Origin: Bacteroidales bacterium Phil12
Lineage (GTDB): Bacteria; Bacteroidota; Bacteroidia; Bacteroidales; P3
Direction of reading: 5' to 3'
Assembly: GCA_002633275.1 (NCBI GenBank)
Contig: NWBO01000064.1
Span: 1-64,000 of the forward strand
Length of the DNA stretch: 64,000 nucleotides
Shown: piece after piece, positions 1 to 9,940 of the stretch
Layout of the letters: every line of letters starts with the position of its first letter
Position numbering within the stretch: the stretch's first letter is position 1
Program-made: the position numbers and the translations under genes
Notes under the pieces: model-generated
What the model saw: the letters and a program-made list of their open reading frames with translations, nothing else
Databases searched by the model: none
Told to the model about the DNA's origin: nothing

Positions 1-1005
1 GATGTCGGGGCAATTCTCCTTAAAAGTGAAGCCGAGAATAAGGAAATTAGCGTTTTTAACTAAGAGCCCTTTAAGGTTCATGGTTTTGATTACTTGGTTA
101 GCGACGTACGCGCCCATACCATCGTTTAATCTGCGAGCGGAAAACATAATTCGAGGCAGCACACCATAGACTTGTGCTTTCTGTATCAAGTAATATGGAT
201 CGACCGATATACAATGTCCGCCAACCAATCCCGGCGAGAGTTTAATAAAGTTCCATTTGGTGGAAGCCGCCTCTATAACCTCATGCGTGTCAATACCCAT
301 AGCATTGAAAATCTTTGCCAACTCATTCATAAAAGCGATATTCACATCTCGCTGAGAGTTCTCTATAATCTTTGACGCCTCCGCCACCTTAATGGACGAT
401 GCTTTGTGCGTGCCATTGATAAGAACGGAATTATAAACCGAATCAACCAAATCAGCGATTTGTGGAGTTGAACCCGAAGTAACCTTTTTGATTTTTTCAA
501 CGGTATGTTCTTTGTCTCCCGGATTTATTCTCTCAGGCGAGTAGCCTGCATAAAAATCTTTATTAAATGTTAAGCCGCTGACCTTTTCCACAACCGGGAT
601 GCACTCCTCTTCCGTAACTCCCGGATATACCGTTGATTCATAAACTACAACATCACCTTTTGAAATAACTTTACCAACAGTTTCAGAAGCCCCTATAAGA
701 GGTGTTAGGTCGGGACGATTATTGTCATCAACAGGTGTAGGAACGGCGACTATATAAAAATTGCATTCTTTTATATCTTCAAGGTTTGAAGTGCATTTGA
801 ACCCGTGATTGTCGATTGCATCTTGCAGCAGTTCATCGCTTACTTCAAGCGTTGCATCGTGTCCCTGCATCAAATCTTTGACACGATTAACATTCAAATC
901 ATATCCAAATGTCTTGTACTTCGTTGAAAACAATCTTGCCAACGGCAAGCCCACATAACCCAAACCTATTACGGCTATTTTTATATCACTATTTATTTCA
1001 CTCAT
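1..1005 (-). CDS. UDP-N-acetylhexosamine 6-dehydrogenase, TviB/WbpO/CapL type (3' end outside window)
   Basis: Oxidises C6 of a UDP-N-acetylhexosamine to the uronic acid with two NAD+ (family knowledge), supplying a charged sugar for capsule or O-antigen. I translated 335 codons from ATG at 1005. The N-terminal Rossmann motif GLGYVGLP is at 14-21, [10 protein letters not shown] at 51-60 is typical of the TviB/WbpO branch, and the catalytic cysteine is C265 in GGHCIS. Roughly the last 90 residues (part of the C-terminal UDP-binding domain) lie beyond position 1. It is last in the visible order rfbA-rfbB-this gene, 37 nt after the rfbB stop, so probably co-transcribed. Whether the substrate is UDP-GlcNAc, UDP-GalNAc or UDP-ManNAc cannot be told from sequence. 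Confidence 0.9.
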   Translation of the reverse strand, partial: MSEINSDIKIAVIGLGYVGLPLARLFSTKYKTFGYDLNVNRVKDLMQGHDATLEVSDELLQDAIDNHGFKCTSNLEDIKECNFYIVAVPTPVDDNNRPDLTPLIGASETVGKVISKGDVVVYESTVYPGVTEEECIPVVEKVSGLTFNKDFYAGYSPERINPGDKEHTVEKIKKVTSGSTPQIADLVDSVYNSVLINGTHKASSIKVAEASKIIENSQRDVNIAFMNELAKIFNAMGIDTHEVIEAASTKWNFIKLSPGLVGGHCISVDPYYLIQKAQVYGVLPRIMFSARRLNDGMGAYVANQVIKTMNLKGLLVKNANFLILGFTFKENCPDI

Positions 1006-1042
1006 ATTAATAACTGCGGCACTGAATACACTATTCAGAAAA

Positions 1043-2119
1043 TTAGTTATACATTCTATATTTCCCCGAAGTTATATCGTCTAACCACGTTTGATTATTA
1101 AGATACCATTCAACGGTTTTTTCAAGACCTTGTTCAAATTGCAAAGACGGTTGCCAGTTCAATTCGTTTTTAAGTTTGGAACTATCGATTGCATACCTTA
1201 AATCATGACCTTGACGATCCGATACAAAAGTTATAAGTTTATCGCTATATCCTTCCTTACGTCCAAGCAATTTGTCGGTAGTCTTGATTAAAAGATGAAT
1301 CAAATCTATATTTTTCCATTCATTAAAACCGCCGATATTATATGTTTGGGCGACTTTGCCTTTATGGAAAATCAAGTCTATTGCTCTCGCATGGTCTTCA
1401 ACAAACAACCAATCTCTGACATTTTCGCCCTTACCATAAACAGGTAAAGGCTTTTCGTATCTGATATTATTGATAAACAAAGGTATTAACTTCTCGGGAA
1501 ATTGATAAGGTCCATAGTTGTTTGAGCAATTGGAGATAACCGTAGGCAAACCATAAGTATCATGAAACGCTCTTACGAAATGGTCGGAACTTGCTTTGGC
1601 AGCACTGTAAGGACTATGAGGATTGTATTTGGTTTGTTCCGTAAAAAAAGTATCTCCAAAAGGACCGCCACCCGGTTCATTGCCACCCTTAGGATTATTC
1701 ATCTCCAAAGCACCATAAACCTCATCGGTGGAAATATGGTAAAACAATTTATTTGTCGTATCTTTCCAAACCTCTTTGGCGGCTTGCAATAAAGACAATG
1801 TGCCAATGATATTGGTTGTAGCAAAAGTGAAAGGATCTGTTATGCTTCTATCAACATGACTTTCTGCTGCAAGATGTATAACGCCGTCAATGTTTTTCGT
1901 TCTGAAAACGCTGAGAATGGTATCAAAATCACAAATATCCGCCTTGATAAAATGATAATTAGGCTTGTTCTCAATATCTTTCAAATTGGCAAGATTGCCT
2001 GCATAAGTCAGTTTATCCAAATTATATATTTCATAATCGGGATACTTATTTACAAAAAGCCTTACAATATGAGAACCAATAAAACCCGCTCCCCCTGTTA
2101 TCAAAATATTTCGCTTCAC
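1043..2119 (-). CDS. rfbB: dTDP-glucose 4,6-dehydratase
   Basis: Converts dTDP-glucose to dTDP-4-keto-6-deoxyglucose in deoxysugar synthesis for surface polysaccharide; cytoplasmic SDR enzyme. The 358-aa length is usual. Visible are the NAD motif TGGAGFIG (8-15), the T131-D132-E133 catalytic trio in HISTDEVYG, and Y171-SAA-K175 (YxxxK). The start is a GTG whose first base is the last base of the rfbA stop (TAGTG), a translational-coupling overlap; I see no better ATG. It lies between rfbA and a nucleotide-sugar dehydrogenase. No rfbC or rfbD is visible, so the final sugar need not be rhamnose. Confidence 0.96.
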   Translation of the reverse strand: MKRNILITGGAGFIGSHIVRLFVNKYPDYEIYNLDKLTYAGNLANLKDIENKPNYHFIKADICDFDTILSVFRTKNIDGVIHLAAESHVDRSITDPFTFATTNIIGTLSLLQAAKEVWKDTTNKLFYHISTDEVYGALEMNNPKGGNEPGGGPFGDTFFTEQTKYNPHSPYSAAKASSDHFVRAFHDTYGLPTVISNCSNNYGPYQFPEKLIPLFINNIRYEKPLPVYGKGENVRDWLFVEDHARAIDLIFHKGKVAQTYNIGGFNEWKNIDLIHLLIKTTDKLLGRKEGYSDKLITFVSDRQGHDLRYAIDSSKLKNELNWQPSLQFEQGLEKTVEWYLNNQTWLDDITSGKYRMYN

Positions 2120-3000
2120 TACGCTTCCTTGTTTATGATGTGCATCAAATATTGTCCGTATTGATTTTTTATCATCGGCTGTGCTACCTGATGCAATTTT
2201 TCTTCATTAATCCAACCTTTGTCGTATGCTATGGCTTCCAAACACGCTATTTTCAAACCTTGACGCTTCTCTATTACCTCAACGAATGTACTTGCTTCGC
2301 TCAAAGAGTCGTGAGTACCCGTGTCCAACCAAGCAAACCCCCTACCCAATTGTTGCAAACGCAACTGCTTACGAGATAAAAATTCTTGATTGACGGAGGT
2401 TATTTCCAATTCTCCGCGTGCGGAGGGTTTGACTTGCTTTGCTATCTGAACAACATCATTAGGATAAAAATACAATCCCGTTACCGCATAATTGCTCTTA
2501 GGTTTAGTGGGTTTTTCCTCTATACTTAAAACATTGTTGTCATTATCCACTTCGGCAACACCATATCTTTCCGGATCTTTAACCCAATAACCGAAAATAG
2601 TCGCTTTACCCCTTTTCTCGGCATCTTCAACCGCACGAACAAGCATTGAGGTAAATGAACTGCCAAAGAATATGTTATCTCCCAAAACCAAACAAACGCT
2701 ATCCTTACCAATAAACTCTTCGCCAATAATAAACGCCTGTGCCAATCCGTCAGGACTTGGTTGCTCCGCATAAGAAAACTTTACTCCGTAATCACTGCCG
2801 GAACCAAGCAATCGTTGAAAACCAGGTAAGTCTTGTGGTGTCGAAATAATCAAAATCTCTCTTATTCCGGCCAACATTAAAACCGAAATAGGATAATATA
2901 TCATCGGTTTATCATATATGGGAAGCATTTGCTTGCTTACACCCTTCGTTATCGGATACAGCCTTGTCCCACTGCCACCTGCCAATACTATACCTTTCAT
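2119..3000 (-). CDS. rfbA: Glucose-1-phosphate thymidylyltransferase
   Basis: Makes dTDP-glucose from dTTP and glucose 1-phosphate, the first step of dTDP-deoxysugar synthesis and substrate for the adjacent rfbB. The 293-aa length matches the short RmlA form. The nucleotidyltransferase signature [13 protein letters not shown] begins at residue 6, followed by a lysine in SKQMLP and the metal-site segment [10 protein letters not shown]. First gene of the visible minus-strand operon; a Bacteroidota -7 box lies about 185 nt upstream. Its TAG stop overlaps the GTG start of rfbB by one base. Confidence 0.97.
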   Translation of the reverse strand: MKGIVLAGGSGTRLYPITKGVSKQMLPIYDKPMIYYPISVLMLAGIREILIISTPQDLPGFQRLLGSGSDYGVKFSYAEQPSPDGLAQAFIIGEEFIGKDSVCLVLGDNIFFGSSFTSMLVRAVEDAEKRGKATIFGYWVKDPERYGVAEVDNDNNVLSIEEKPTKPKSNYAVTGLYFYPNDVVQIAKQVKPSARGELEITSVNQEFLSRKQLRLQQLGRGFAWLDTGTHDSLSEASTFVEVIEKRQGLKIACLEAIAYDKGWINEEKLHQVAQPMIKNQYGQYLMHIINKEA

Positions 3001-3181
3001 TCGATTATTTAATTTGATAGTTTATCCAACAACTAACACCCAACAAGATATACTAATTATTTGCTATAATTACAAAACCTTAGTTCCCTACGTTAATCTT
3101 ATATAACTTAGGTTTAATAACTTACAGACTTGTTTGGGATAATTATCACCCTCATTTAGTACATTCATTACAAATCTTTTG

Positions 3182-3189
3182 CAAAGGTA
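3182..3189 (-). promoter_or_regulatory. -7 promoter box for rfbA operon
   Basis: Read on the minus strand the sequence is TACCTTTG, matching the Bacteroidota sigma-ABfr -7 consensus TAnnTTTG. A clear -33 TTTG at the usual 19-nt spacing is not present, only an AT-rich TTTA-like segment. It implies a 5' leader of roughly 170 nt before rfbA, in which I see no convincing structure. Confidence 0.55.
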
Positions 3190-3289
3190 GTAATTATTTA
3201 TAAACTAAGCGTTAAAAAACAATAAAATTTTTCAAAAAGTTATAGTTTTTATATTACGAAAAATTTTACCACTTCCTATTATCAAAATT

Positions 3290-5338
3290 TTATTTCATTG
3301 ATTTACCAATACTTAATTTATTCCTACTTTTATAATACTTGTTTGGAATTTTATAAAGTAATTGAGCAGACAAATAATGTTGAATATTGCCGTCAATACG
3401 TGTATTTCCCGAAGATATTTCCTTAGTATTGCTATAACGAATAAAGATATAACGAAAATAAATAGTGAAATCCGTAAAATAATCAAAGCAAACATTTGCG
3501 TAAATCCTATGACCGGTATTGTACAACATAGCAGAAGAATACGCCAACGGCAAATTGTATTCATAAACATAAAAACGATTATCGTAATCCGAAGTGTGAA
3601 AATACGTATAACGCATATTAAAATTCCAAAAATTGTTACTCGGCTTGTAAAGTAACTCCGCATATCCAAAATATCCGTTATTCTTTTTTGAAGCATACGT
3701 AAAAGAATGAGAATACCCGACACGAATCGCAAAAGTCAAGCACTCGTTTATCACATACCTATATCTCAATTGATATTGTGATACTATATTGTCCTTAACA
3801 GCCTTTGTCTTATCCTCCAACGTTACATTGTATTGATGATTATTCAATCTGAAATAAAAATCAAAGATATGCTTGTTAAAACTATATTCAACCTGTGCTT
3901 TTGCCTTATATCCATACGAAGGTTCGTCCGCACGATAAGACGGATATGGGAAATAATAAATATCCCCAGCCAAGAAATACGAAAAGCGTTTGGAAACATA
4001 TTTGGAATAATCGAAATAAAAACCTCGTTCGTTTTGATTACCGGAATGGTAACCAATGGCATCGGCATAAATGTTTTGATAACGTTTGTCATAGTTGCGA
4101 ACCAAAAACGAAAGTGAGGATTTATATCCAAGCGATACCTGAACACCAAGCAATTCACTAAAAGCATTGTTCTTACTCTTGGCAATTTCAGAGAAAAACA
4201 AACAATTCTTGTAATTATACGCAACATTCAAAGCAAGAATATTGTTGTCATTTCCCGAAAAATAGTATTGTTGATATTTTTGTGTGCCATGAATAATCGG
4301 TTTGTCGTAATGATATAATAAGGATGTAAATCCAAAAGTCAGACCTCTATGAAAATAATTCAAATGCAGCCCTCCCATTGTTAAAGTGTTTGAATTTTTG
4401 TTTTCAATCTCACTTTCGGTGCGATGATAACCTGTTTGTTGAACACTCTTACCATTAAAATCAACAGCGTTATATGATGCAAATGCCACCAACTCTATTT
4501 TGCCAAAATCCCATTTGGTTGCCAAACCCGTATTGTATCCATACTCCAACGAGGAACGAAACGGTGTTATATTATTGTTAGTATGCTTTGCCCCATAACT
4601 ATCCGACAGATAATTAATAGAAAAATTTTGTTTCATCGCCAAGCCTTCCCCTAAATTCAGACGATAATCTCCGATTGTCAGTTGCTTCAAATATTTTGAC
4701 AAATCCCGTATAGTCAAAGATATACTGTAATGGTCGTATCCGTATGTCTTGTTTTTGTAATATATCGGCTCGCCATAATCTTTGTCGCCCACCAACGAAA
4801 ATTCCAACCTGTCGTAATAAGCCAATTTATACCGAAACGTGGAAGAAAAATTGCTACCTACAAAACCTTTTTTGTCATCTCGTGTAAATCCGTATGGTGT
4901 TTTTAGATTTTTTGCGTAATTTAATCGGAGCGATTGCTTTGAATAATTCATTATGCTGTCCAATCTTAAAGAATGTATATAAGGAACTTTCTGTGCATAC
5001 AAATATGGCGAAATCCTTTGTATTGTCAGAGAATCGAAGGTATTGACAAATTTCAATTCATTAACAGAAAATATCTGTCCTGTACGCCGAATATAATTCT
5101 GCAAGTTAAAAATCTGTGCGTTTGTCAGACCCAAAAGCACCATATCCTCAATTGTCAAAGAGTTTATATTGTACCGCTGTTTCTTATCTTGAAAAGACTG
5201 CAATAAATCCTCCGCCTGTTCGCTGCTTATGTCCAAATCCTCCAAGATTTGCAGAATATCGTCCTCCACTTGCGCAAAAAGATTTCCGCAACAAAGAGAT
5301 AAAAACGAAAATAACACAAGAGTAAAAGTTTTCTTCAT
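3290..5338 (-). CDS. Helix-hairpin-helix outer-membrane beta-barrel protein
   Basis: A 682-aa secreted protein with a signal peptide (MKKTFTLVLFSFLSL...FAQ). Residues about 28-115 read like tandem helix-hairpin-helix segments (INSLTIEDMVLLGL, FSVNELKFV). The remainder is rich in alternating aromatic/hydrophobic and polar residues ending in tyrosine-rich strands, as in an outer-membrane barrel. Bacteroidota genomes commonly encode such proteins, annotated only as HhH-domain proteins; no function is established. I start it at ATG 5338 rather than the in-frame TTG at 5344 because the signal peptide begins there. It stands alone, with non-coding gaps on both sides. Confidence 0.8.
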   Translation of the reverse strand: MKKTFTLVLFSFLSLCCGNLFAQVEDDILQILEDLDISSEQAEDLLQSFQDKKQRYNINSLTIEDMVLLGLTNAQIFNLQNYIRRTGQIFSVNELKFVNTFDSLTIQRISPYLYAQKVPYIHSLRLDSIMNYSKQSLRLNYAKNLKTPYGFTRDDKKGFVGSNFSSTFRYKLAYYDRLEFSLVGDKDYGEPIYYKNKTYGYDHYSISLTIRDLSKYLKQLTIGDYRLNLGEGLAMKQNFSINYLSDSYGAKHTNNNITPFRSSLEYGYNTGLATKWDFGKIELVAFASYNAVDFNGKSVQQTGYHRTESEIENKNSNTLTMGGLHLNYFHRGLTFGFTSLLYHYDKPIIHGTQKYQQYYFSGNDNNILALNVAYNYKNCLFFSEIAKSKNNAFSELLGVQVSLGYKSSLSFLVRNYDKRYQNIYADAIGYHSGNQNERGFYFDYSKYVSKRFSYFLAGDIYYFPYPSYRADEPSYGYKAKAQVEYSFNKHIFDFYFRLNNHQYNVTLEDKTKAVKDNIVSQYQLRYRYVINECLTFAIRVGYSHSFTYASKKNNGYFGYAELLYKPSNNFWNFNMRYTYFHTSDYDNRFYVYEYNLPLAYSSAMLYNTGHRIYANVCFDYFTDFTIYFRYIFIRYSNTKEISSGNTRIDGNIQHYLSAQLLYKIPNKYYKSRNKLSIGKSMK

Positions 5339-5440
5339 AAACAATTGTTTTATATAATCAAATCGGGAACAAAGTTACGGAAATTTTGATATGGTATAAC
5401 TATTCCCATAAATTTTTTATATGATATGGTTAAATTAATT

Positions 5441-5502
5441 GGGGACACCAGTAAATTAGTGTTAATGATTAGTAAAATAGTGTTAAACACTATTTTTTGT
5501 TT
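5441..5502. repeat. 21-bp-phased intergenic repeat array A
   Basis: Units of the AGTG-N11-TAAAT type: CAGTAAATTAGTGTTAATG, then GATTAGTAAAATAGTG, then the near-palindrome TAGTGTTAAACACTA. AGTG recurs at a 21-nt step. It sits between the start of the HhH-barrel gene and the end of dtd. Same family as the arrays at 9.5, 14.4, 19.2, 25.5, 26.6, 41.2, 47.5 and 55.1 kb. No coding function seen. Confidence 0.75.
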
Positions 5503-5537
5503 TCTCATACCATTAAATCGTTAGTATTCTTGCGAAT

Positions 5538-5990
5538 TTATTCTTTTATTTTTGAGTCAATAATTATCGTAACGGGACCGTTATTACAAAGGTTTATCTG
5601 CATATCTGCGCCAAAACGACCAGTGGCGATAGGTTTTGCAAAAGCGTTTTTCAGTGTCAAAAGAAATTTCTCATACATAGGCTCGGAAAACTCAGGCTTT
5701 GAACTACGAAGATATGACGGACGATTGCCTTTCTTTATAGAAGCAAACAAAGTAAATTGACTTACGACCATAATCTGCCCATTCGTTTGATTTATATCCA
5801 AATTCATAACGCCGTTTTCATCATCGAAAATCCTAAGCCCTAATATCTTTTTAACGAGCCAATCTATATCCTGCTGCGTGTCGCTATCCTCCACCGCCAA
5901 AAGTATCATCATACCCTTGTCAATACCAGAAAATTTCTCGTTATCAATAAACAATTCCGCATACTTACATCGTTGAATAACTACTCGCAT
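5538..5990 (-). CDS. dtd: D-aminoacyl-tRNA deacylase
   Basis: Removes D-amino acids (and glycine from tRNA-Ala) from mischarged tRNAs; cytoplasmic homodimer. At 150 aa it is normal length. Both active-site signatures are present: SQFTLFA starting at S77 (catalytic Thr80 in SQxT) and the cross-subunit NGPVT at 137-141. Starts at ATG 5990. Its neighbours on the same strand (the 4,6-dehydratase upstream, the HhH-barrel gene downstream) are functionally unrelated. Confidence 0.96.
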   Translation of the reverse strand: MRVVIQRCKYAELFIDNEKFSGIDKGMMILLAVEDSDTQQDIDWLVKKILGLRIFDDENGVMNLDINQTNGQIMVVSQFTLFASIKKGNRPSYLRSSKPEFSEPMYEKFLLTLKNAFAKPIATGRFGADMQINLCNNGPVTIIIDSKIKE

Positions 5991-6083
5991 ATCCGTGATA
6001 TTTTTAATTAATCGTTCATTATTTTCATAAGAAGTTCTATTTCGCTTCTCCTCAAAACAACAAAATTTTTCAAAGCAAAAAAC

Positions 6084-8066
6084 TTATTTATCCAACACCT
6101 CGTATTCGGAATTATTAGACTTGTAAGTTTTTACCATATCCTTGATATTGGCAACTATTTGCATATTTGTCTTGTCATTAAAAGGCTTTTCGATAATTGA
6201 AGACAACTCTTTTATATGTGATTCCACTTCTTGTTTTTCAAACTCTTCGTTTTTAGCGATAAATATCTTTTCGTGATAAGTAGGCAATGTGTTTTCAGTA
6301 CTTGTCAAGAGTTCTTCGTAAAGTTTCTCTCCGGGACGAAGACCTGTAAATTCTATTTTTATATCCCTCTCCGGTTCCAAGCCTGATAGTTCTATCATCT
6401 TACGAGCTAAATCGTAAATCCTAACCGGCTTACCCATATCAAAAAGAAATATCTCGCCATTTGTCCCCATAGTAACAGCTTCCAAAACCAATCGAGCCGC
6501 TTCGGGAATAGTCATAAAAAATCTTGTAATATCTTTATGTGTAACCGTAACAGGACCACCCATAGCAATCTGATGCTTGAATGTCGGAATGACAGAACCA
6601 TTTGAACCAAGCACATTACCAAAACGTGTAACGATGAATGAAGTCTGATTTTCTTTTCTTATGCTGTTCAGATATTGAACAAATATCTCGGCGTATCTTT
6701 TAGTTGCCCCCATTACATTGGTAGGATTTACAGCCTTGTCTGTTGAAATCATTATAAAACGTTCAACATTGTATTTCAGACTCATCTCTGCGATATTTTT
6801 CGTTCCAAACACATTGGTCGTTACTGCTTCATACGGGGCTCGCTCCATCATAGGTACGTGCTTGTATGCCGCTGCATGAAAAACTATCTGAGGATTGTAT
6901 TTTTTGAATATATCTTCTATGTGCTGACGGTTGCGTATATCTGCAATGACAATATGTGCATTGATTGAGGAATACTTCTCTTTTAATTCGTTCTCTATAT
7001 TGAATAAAGGTGTTTCGGCATTATCCAAAAGGATTATCTCAGGCGAGTATTTTGTTAATTGACGAACGATTTCGCTTCCTATACTTCCCGCCGCTCCTGT
7101 TACCAAAATGCGTTTTTCTCCCAATACATTACTTATCGCCATCGTATTCGGTTTGATTTCCTTGCGCCCCAAGAGATCCTCAATCTGTATTTCCTTTATT
7201 GATTTCTCATTCAATTTACCATCAACCCAGTATTTAACTCTTGGAACTGTCAATACCTTAATATTATTTTGGTGGCAAAGTTCAAAAATCTTTGTCTTTC
7301 TTTCGTTGGATATACGTCCGGTGGCAATTATCAGTTGATCTATATCTTTGTACTTTAATATGTATTCTTCTTTGTCGGTACTCCAAACTTTTATACCTTG
7401 AATGGTTCGTCCGGTCAGTGTTTTGTCATCGTCAAGAAAACCTTTGATGTAATACTTTGTATCGGACGACATCAAAGCATGGGCTGTTGCCATTCCGGTA
7501 TGACCTGCTCCAAAAATAATTGTTTTAATCGTAAAACAAGAATCCGTCCCCGTATGATAGGCTTTCTCAAACAGCCACCTGATAAACATTCTGAACATAA
7601 AAAGCAATATAAAGGTTACAAAGAAATTTATCATAACCAATTGCTTTGGATAAAAATCGTTCTCGCCGTTGCCGATAGTGAATTTATATATATAATTAAC
7701 AACAAGCAGCAAAGCATTCGCTACAACCAATGCCGACAAAATCCTAATCATATCGGAAAAGGAAGAATAACGAATAATACTCCTATCTATTTTGAAGCAT
7801 AAAATACTTATGATGCTAAACGAAAACGTCAGGACTATAAATCTTATGGAATAACTGTCAAACGGAAAATTAAACCACTGCTCTCTTATATCCATCAACC
7901 AACCTGTGAAAAAAATAGAGATAAGTATCAGAATCGAATCCAATGCCACCACTAACCAACGTGATATATATTTTTTATACATCAGCCTATTGATTAGTTG
8001 CAGCATCTTTACATATAATTTATTCACCTCTGAACTTATCTTTCGTGTTTCACAGAATTTTTTCAA
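6084..8066 (-). CDS. Membrane UDP-GlcNAc 4,6-dehydratase / polysaccharide biosynthesis protein (CapD/WbpM/PglF type)
   Basis: Large-form nucleotide-sugar dehydratase (660 aa), initiating synthesis of 2,6-dideoxy N-acetyl sugars at the inner membrane. Four N-terminal membrane helices (about 37-58, 74-90, 107-127, 142-163) precede a first Rossmann unit (GAGHTG, 186-191) and the SDR catalytic domain with GAAGSIG at 324-330. The active site reads STDKAVNPTNVMGATKR: Met occupies the usual Tyr position of YxxxK (M452, K456), the SMK variant known in WbpM/PglF. The first about 20 residues precede the first hydrophobic region and the true start could be M21 or M29. It is a lone gene, distant from the sugar operon at the left edge. 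Confidence 0.9.
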   Translation of the reverse strand: MKKFCETRKISSEVNKLYVKMLQLINRLMYKKYISRWLVVALDSILILISIFFTGWLMDIREQWFNFPFDSYSIRFIVLTFSFSIISILCFKIDRSIIRYSSFSDMIRILSALVVANALLLVVNYIYKFTIGNGENDFYPKQLVMINFFVTFILLFMFRMFIRWLFEKAYHTGTDSCFTIKTIIFGAGHTGMATAHALMSSDTKYYIKGFLDDDKTLTGRTIQGIKVWSTDKEEYILKYKDIDQLIIATGRISNERKTKIFELCHQNNIKVLTVPRVKYWVDGKLNEKSIKEIQIEDLLGRKEIKPNTMAISNVLGEKRILVTGAAGSIGSEIVRQLTKYSPEIILLDNAETPLFNIENELKEKYSSINAHIVIADIRNRQHIEDIFKKYNPQIVFHAAAYKHVPMMERAPYEAVTTNVFGTKNIAEMSLKYNVERFIMISTDKAVNPTNVMGATKRYAEIFVQYLNSIRKENQTSFIVTRFGNVLGSNGSVIPTFKHQIAMGGPVTVTHKDITRFFMTIPEAARLVLEAVTMGTNGEIFLFDMGKPVRIYDLARKMIELSGLEPERDIKIEFTGLRPGEKLYEELLTSTENTLPTYHEKIFIAKNEEFEKQEVESHIKELSSIIEKPFNDKTNMQIVANIKDMVKTYKSNNSEYEVLDK

Positions 8067-8131
8067 CCTCAGTTATCAATGTTCGCTATACACAAACAGC
8101 AAATGCCCAACGACTATGTCTGACAATTAAA

Positions 8132-9370
8132 TTACATTCCTTTTTGCATATGCAAGAAACCGATTTCCTTATCATCAAGAAATCTATATTGTCCTCTCAA
8201 AAGATTTTTCTTAGTCAAGCCCGCAAAATAAACTCTATCCAATTTCTTTACCTCATATCCCAAAGCTTCAAACAGACGTCTTATGATACGATTCTTTCCT
8301 GAGTGAATACTTATGCCGACTTTCTTTTTATCCATTGGAGTATTATTCAACCAAGATACATCATCGACTTTCATCACTCCGTCTTCGAGTTCAACACCTT
8401 CTAACAAGGTATTAATATCTTCTCTTGTCAATGGACGATCCAATTCTGCGTTATAAACTTTTTGAGCACCGAAAGAAGGATGAGTAAGTTTCTTTGTCAT
8501 CTCTCCGTCATTGGTCAAAAGTAAAAGACCTGTGGTCATTCTGTCCAATCTGCCGACAGGATAAACACGTTCTCTGCACGCACCGTCTATAAGTTCCATA
8601 ACAGTTTTTCTTTGTTGCGGATCGTCAGACGTTGTTATATATCCCTTAGGTTTATTCAACAAGATATAAATCTTTTTCTCGTTTTTCAAAACACGACCAT
8701 TGTATTTGACAACATCTGTCGGCTGAACCTTATATCCCAATGTGGTAACAACTTCGTCATTAACCTTTATAACGCCGGTAGTAATGAGTACGTCGGCTTC
8801 TCTTCTCGAACAAATGCCTGCATTGGCGATATACTTATTCAAGCGTACCGCCTTGTCGTCTTTTTTAGGTTGAACTTGATTTGGGGTTATATTTTTGTTT
8901 TTCGATATAACTCTTTCGCCTTCGTCATTATATTTTACACGAGGACGTTTTGATGAATTGTTTTCGTTTTTATACTCCTCAAATGCACGAGGCTTTCTTT
9001 CCTCTCTGCGATTAAATTTATTGAAACGAGAGCCTCTGTCATTACCTTTTTTACCACGATAATTGTTTTCAAAACCATCATTTCTTTCGTAACCCTCTCT
9101 CTTTTTGAAACCGTCGCTTCTCTTGTTGTTTCTATCAAAGCGTCCTCCTCTATCATTGTTCTTGGAAAATCTGTCGGAACGCTCTCCATTAAAACCTCTT
9201 TGATTCTTACCCTTGAAAGAACTTCTCTCTCCTCTGCTGTCTTTTCTGTCATTTCTTTTGTAGGAATCCTCCTTGTCAAAACTTTTTCTGTCCCGAGAAT
9301 ATCTGTCCTCACGACGATTATTTCTGCGATTGTCTTCTCTATTCCAATCGTGATTGTTTCTCTCTGCCAT
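8132..9370 (-). CDS. rluB: 23S rRNA pseudouridine synthase RluB family, with long basic N-terminal extension
   Basis: Isomerises a uridine in helix 80-90 of 23S rRNA (RsuA/RluB family). Domains: a disordered Arg/Asn/Asp/Gly-rich extension of about 170 residues, an S4 RNA-binding domain (about 175-222, VRLNKYIANAGICSRREAD), then the catalytic domain with Asp276 in VGRLDRMTTGLLLLTNDG. The C-terminal synthase half is of normal length. Such RG/ND-rich tails are common in Bacteroidota RluB. A well-formed TTTG-N19-TAATTTTG promoter lies immediately upstream. The exact target base cannot be assigned from sequence. Confidence 0.9.
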   Translation of the reverse strand: MAERNNHDWNREDNRRNNRREDRYSRDRKSFDKEDSYKRNDRKDSRGERSSFKGKNQRGFNGERSDRFSKNNDRGGRFDRNNKRSDGFKKREGYERNDGFENNYRGKKGNDRGSRFNKFNRREERKPRAFEEYKNENNSSKRPRVKYNDEGERVISKNKNITPNQVQPKKDDKAVRLNKYIANAGICSRREADVLITTGVIKVNDEVVTTLGYKVQPTDVVKYNGRVLKNEKKIYILLNKPKGYITTSDDPQQRKTVMELIDGACRERVYPVGRLDRMTTGLLLLTNDGEMTKKLTHPSFGAQKVYNAELDRPLTREDINTLLEGVELEDGVMKVDDVSWLNNTPMDKKKVGISIHSGKNRIIRRLFEALGYEVKKLDRVYFAGLTKKNLLRGQYRFLDDKEIGFLHMQKGM

Positions 9371-9395
9371 AATATTGTTATATTGATATAAACTG

Positions 9396-9426
9396 CAAAA
9401 TTAATACTTTTGTGCGAATTGACAAA
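9396..9426 (-). promoter_or_regulatory. Promoter of rluB
   Basis: On the minus strand, -33 TTTG (9423-9426) is separated by exactly 19 nt from -7 TAATTTTG (9396-9403). This is the canonical Bacteroidota promoter, about 26 nt before the rluB start codon. Confidence 0.75.
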
Positions 9427-9510
9427 GTTTTAATGTAATTTAAGAACAAAAGATTATGATTTTACAAAACGAAAATCAGCACTTGGAAAAACAATAAGTG
9501 TTTTCACAAA

Positions 9511-9571
9511 ATCAGTGTTAAACACTAATTTGCTAATCATTAACACTAATAAATTAGTTTCACTGATTATT
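9511..9571. repeat. 21-bp-phased intergenic repeat array B
   Basis: AGTGTTAAACACTAATTTG followed by CTAATCATTAACACTAAT and a final TTAGTTTCACTG. CACT occurs at 9523 and 9544, 21 nt apart; the last unit is shorter. It lies in the 570-bp gap between the divergent rluB and rplM genes. The rest of this gap (9572-9753) is AT-rich with no recognised gene. Confidence 0.75.
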
Positions 9572-9753
9572 TTCATCTTTTTTAATAGTAAATTATCAAG
9601 TACTTACAACAACGATATTTTATTAATTATTACATCTTTTTTAATAGTATAGCAAGCCTTATTTTCAATAGAAAATTAAGCGTAAAGAAAATGGAATTTT
9701 ACAAGAGTTATAAACACAAAAATGTTAAAAAATGTAAATTTTCCGGAAAATCT

Positions 9754-9784
9754 TTTGTCAGTTAATTAATTAGTCGTAAATTTG
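9754..9784 (+). promoter_or_regulatory. Promoter of rplM-rpsI
   Basis: -33 TTTG at 9754-9757, a 19-nt spacer, and -7 TAAATTTG at 9777-9784: a perfect Bacteroidota housekeeping promoter. Transcription would begin near 9790, exactly where the leader hairpin starts, giving a leader of about 150 nt. Confidence 0.8.
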
Positions 9785-9790
9785 CAAACT

Positions 9791-9842
9791 CTAAAAATGT
9801 GTCGGTTCAACCCGTTAATCCATAGCCGACATAGTATTTTAG
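9791..9842 (+). ncRNA. Structured 5' leader of rplM-rpsI (candidate r-protein autoregulatory RNA)
   Basis: CTAAAA (9791-9796) pairs with TTTTAG (9837-9842). Inside it TGTCGGTT (9800-9807) pairs with AGCCGACA (9824-9831) with one G-U, leaving a 16-nt loop and an internal bulge. It begins at the predicted +1. L13 leaders acting as autoregulatory sites are known in other phyla; that this is the equivalent is inference. Confidence 0.6.
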
Positions 9843-9940
9843 AGGATTTGAATACTGAAAATATTTCTTATTGGCCTTTGAAATATATTGAGGTATTTGA
9901 TTTTTGTTTAATTTATAAATTAAAAGTTTTTTAACAAACA

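Noticed and set aside
172-375. Plus-strand ORF of 67 aa
   Set aside because: Antisense to the UDP-sugar dehydrogenase frame, which continues to the window edge.
9791-9842. tRNA gene in the rplM leader
   Set aside because: The TTCAA-like loop resembles a T-arm, but there is no acceptor stem or anticodon arm.
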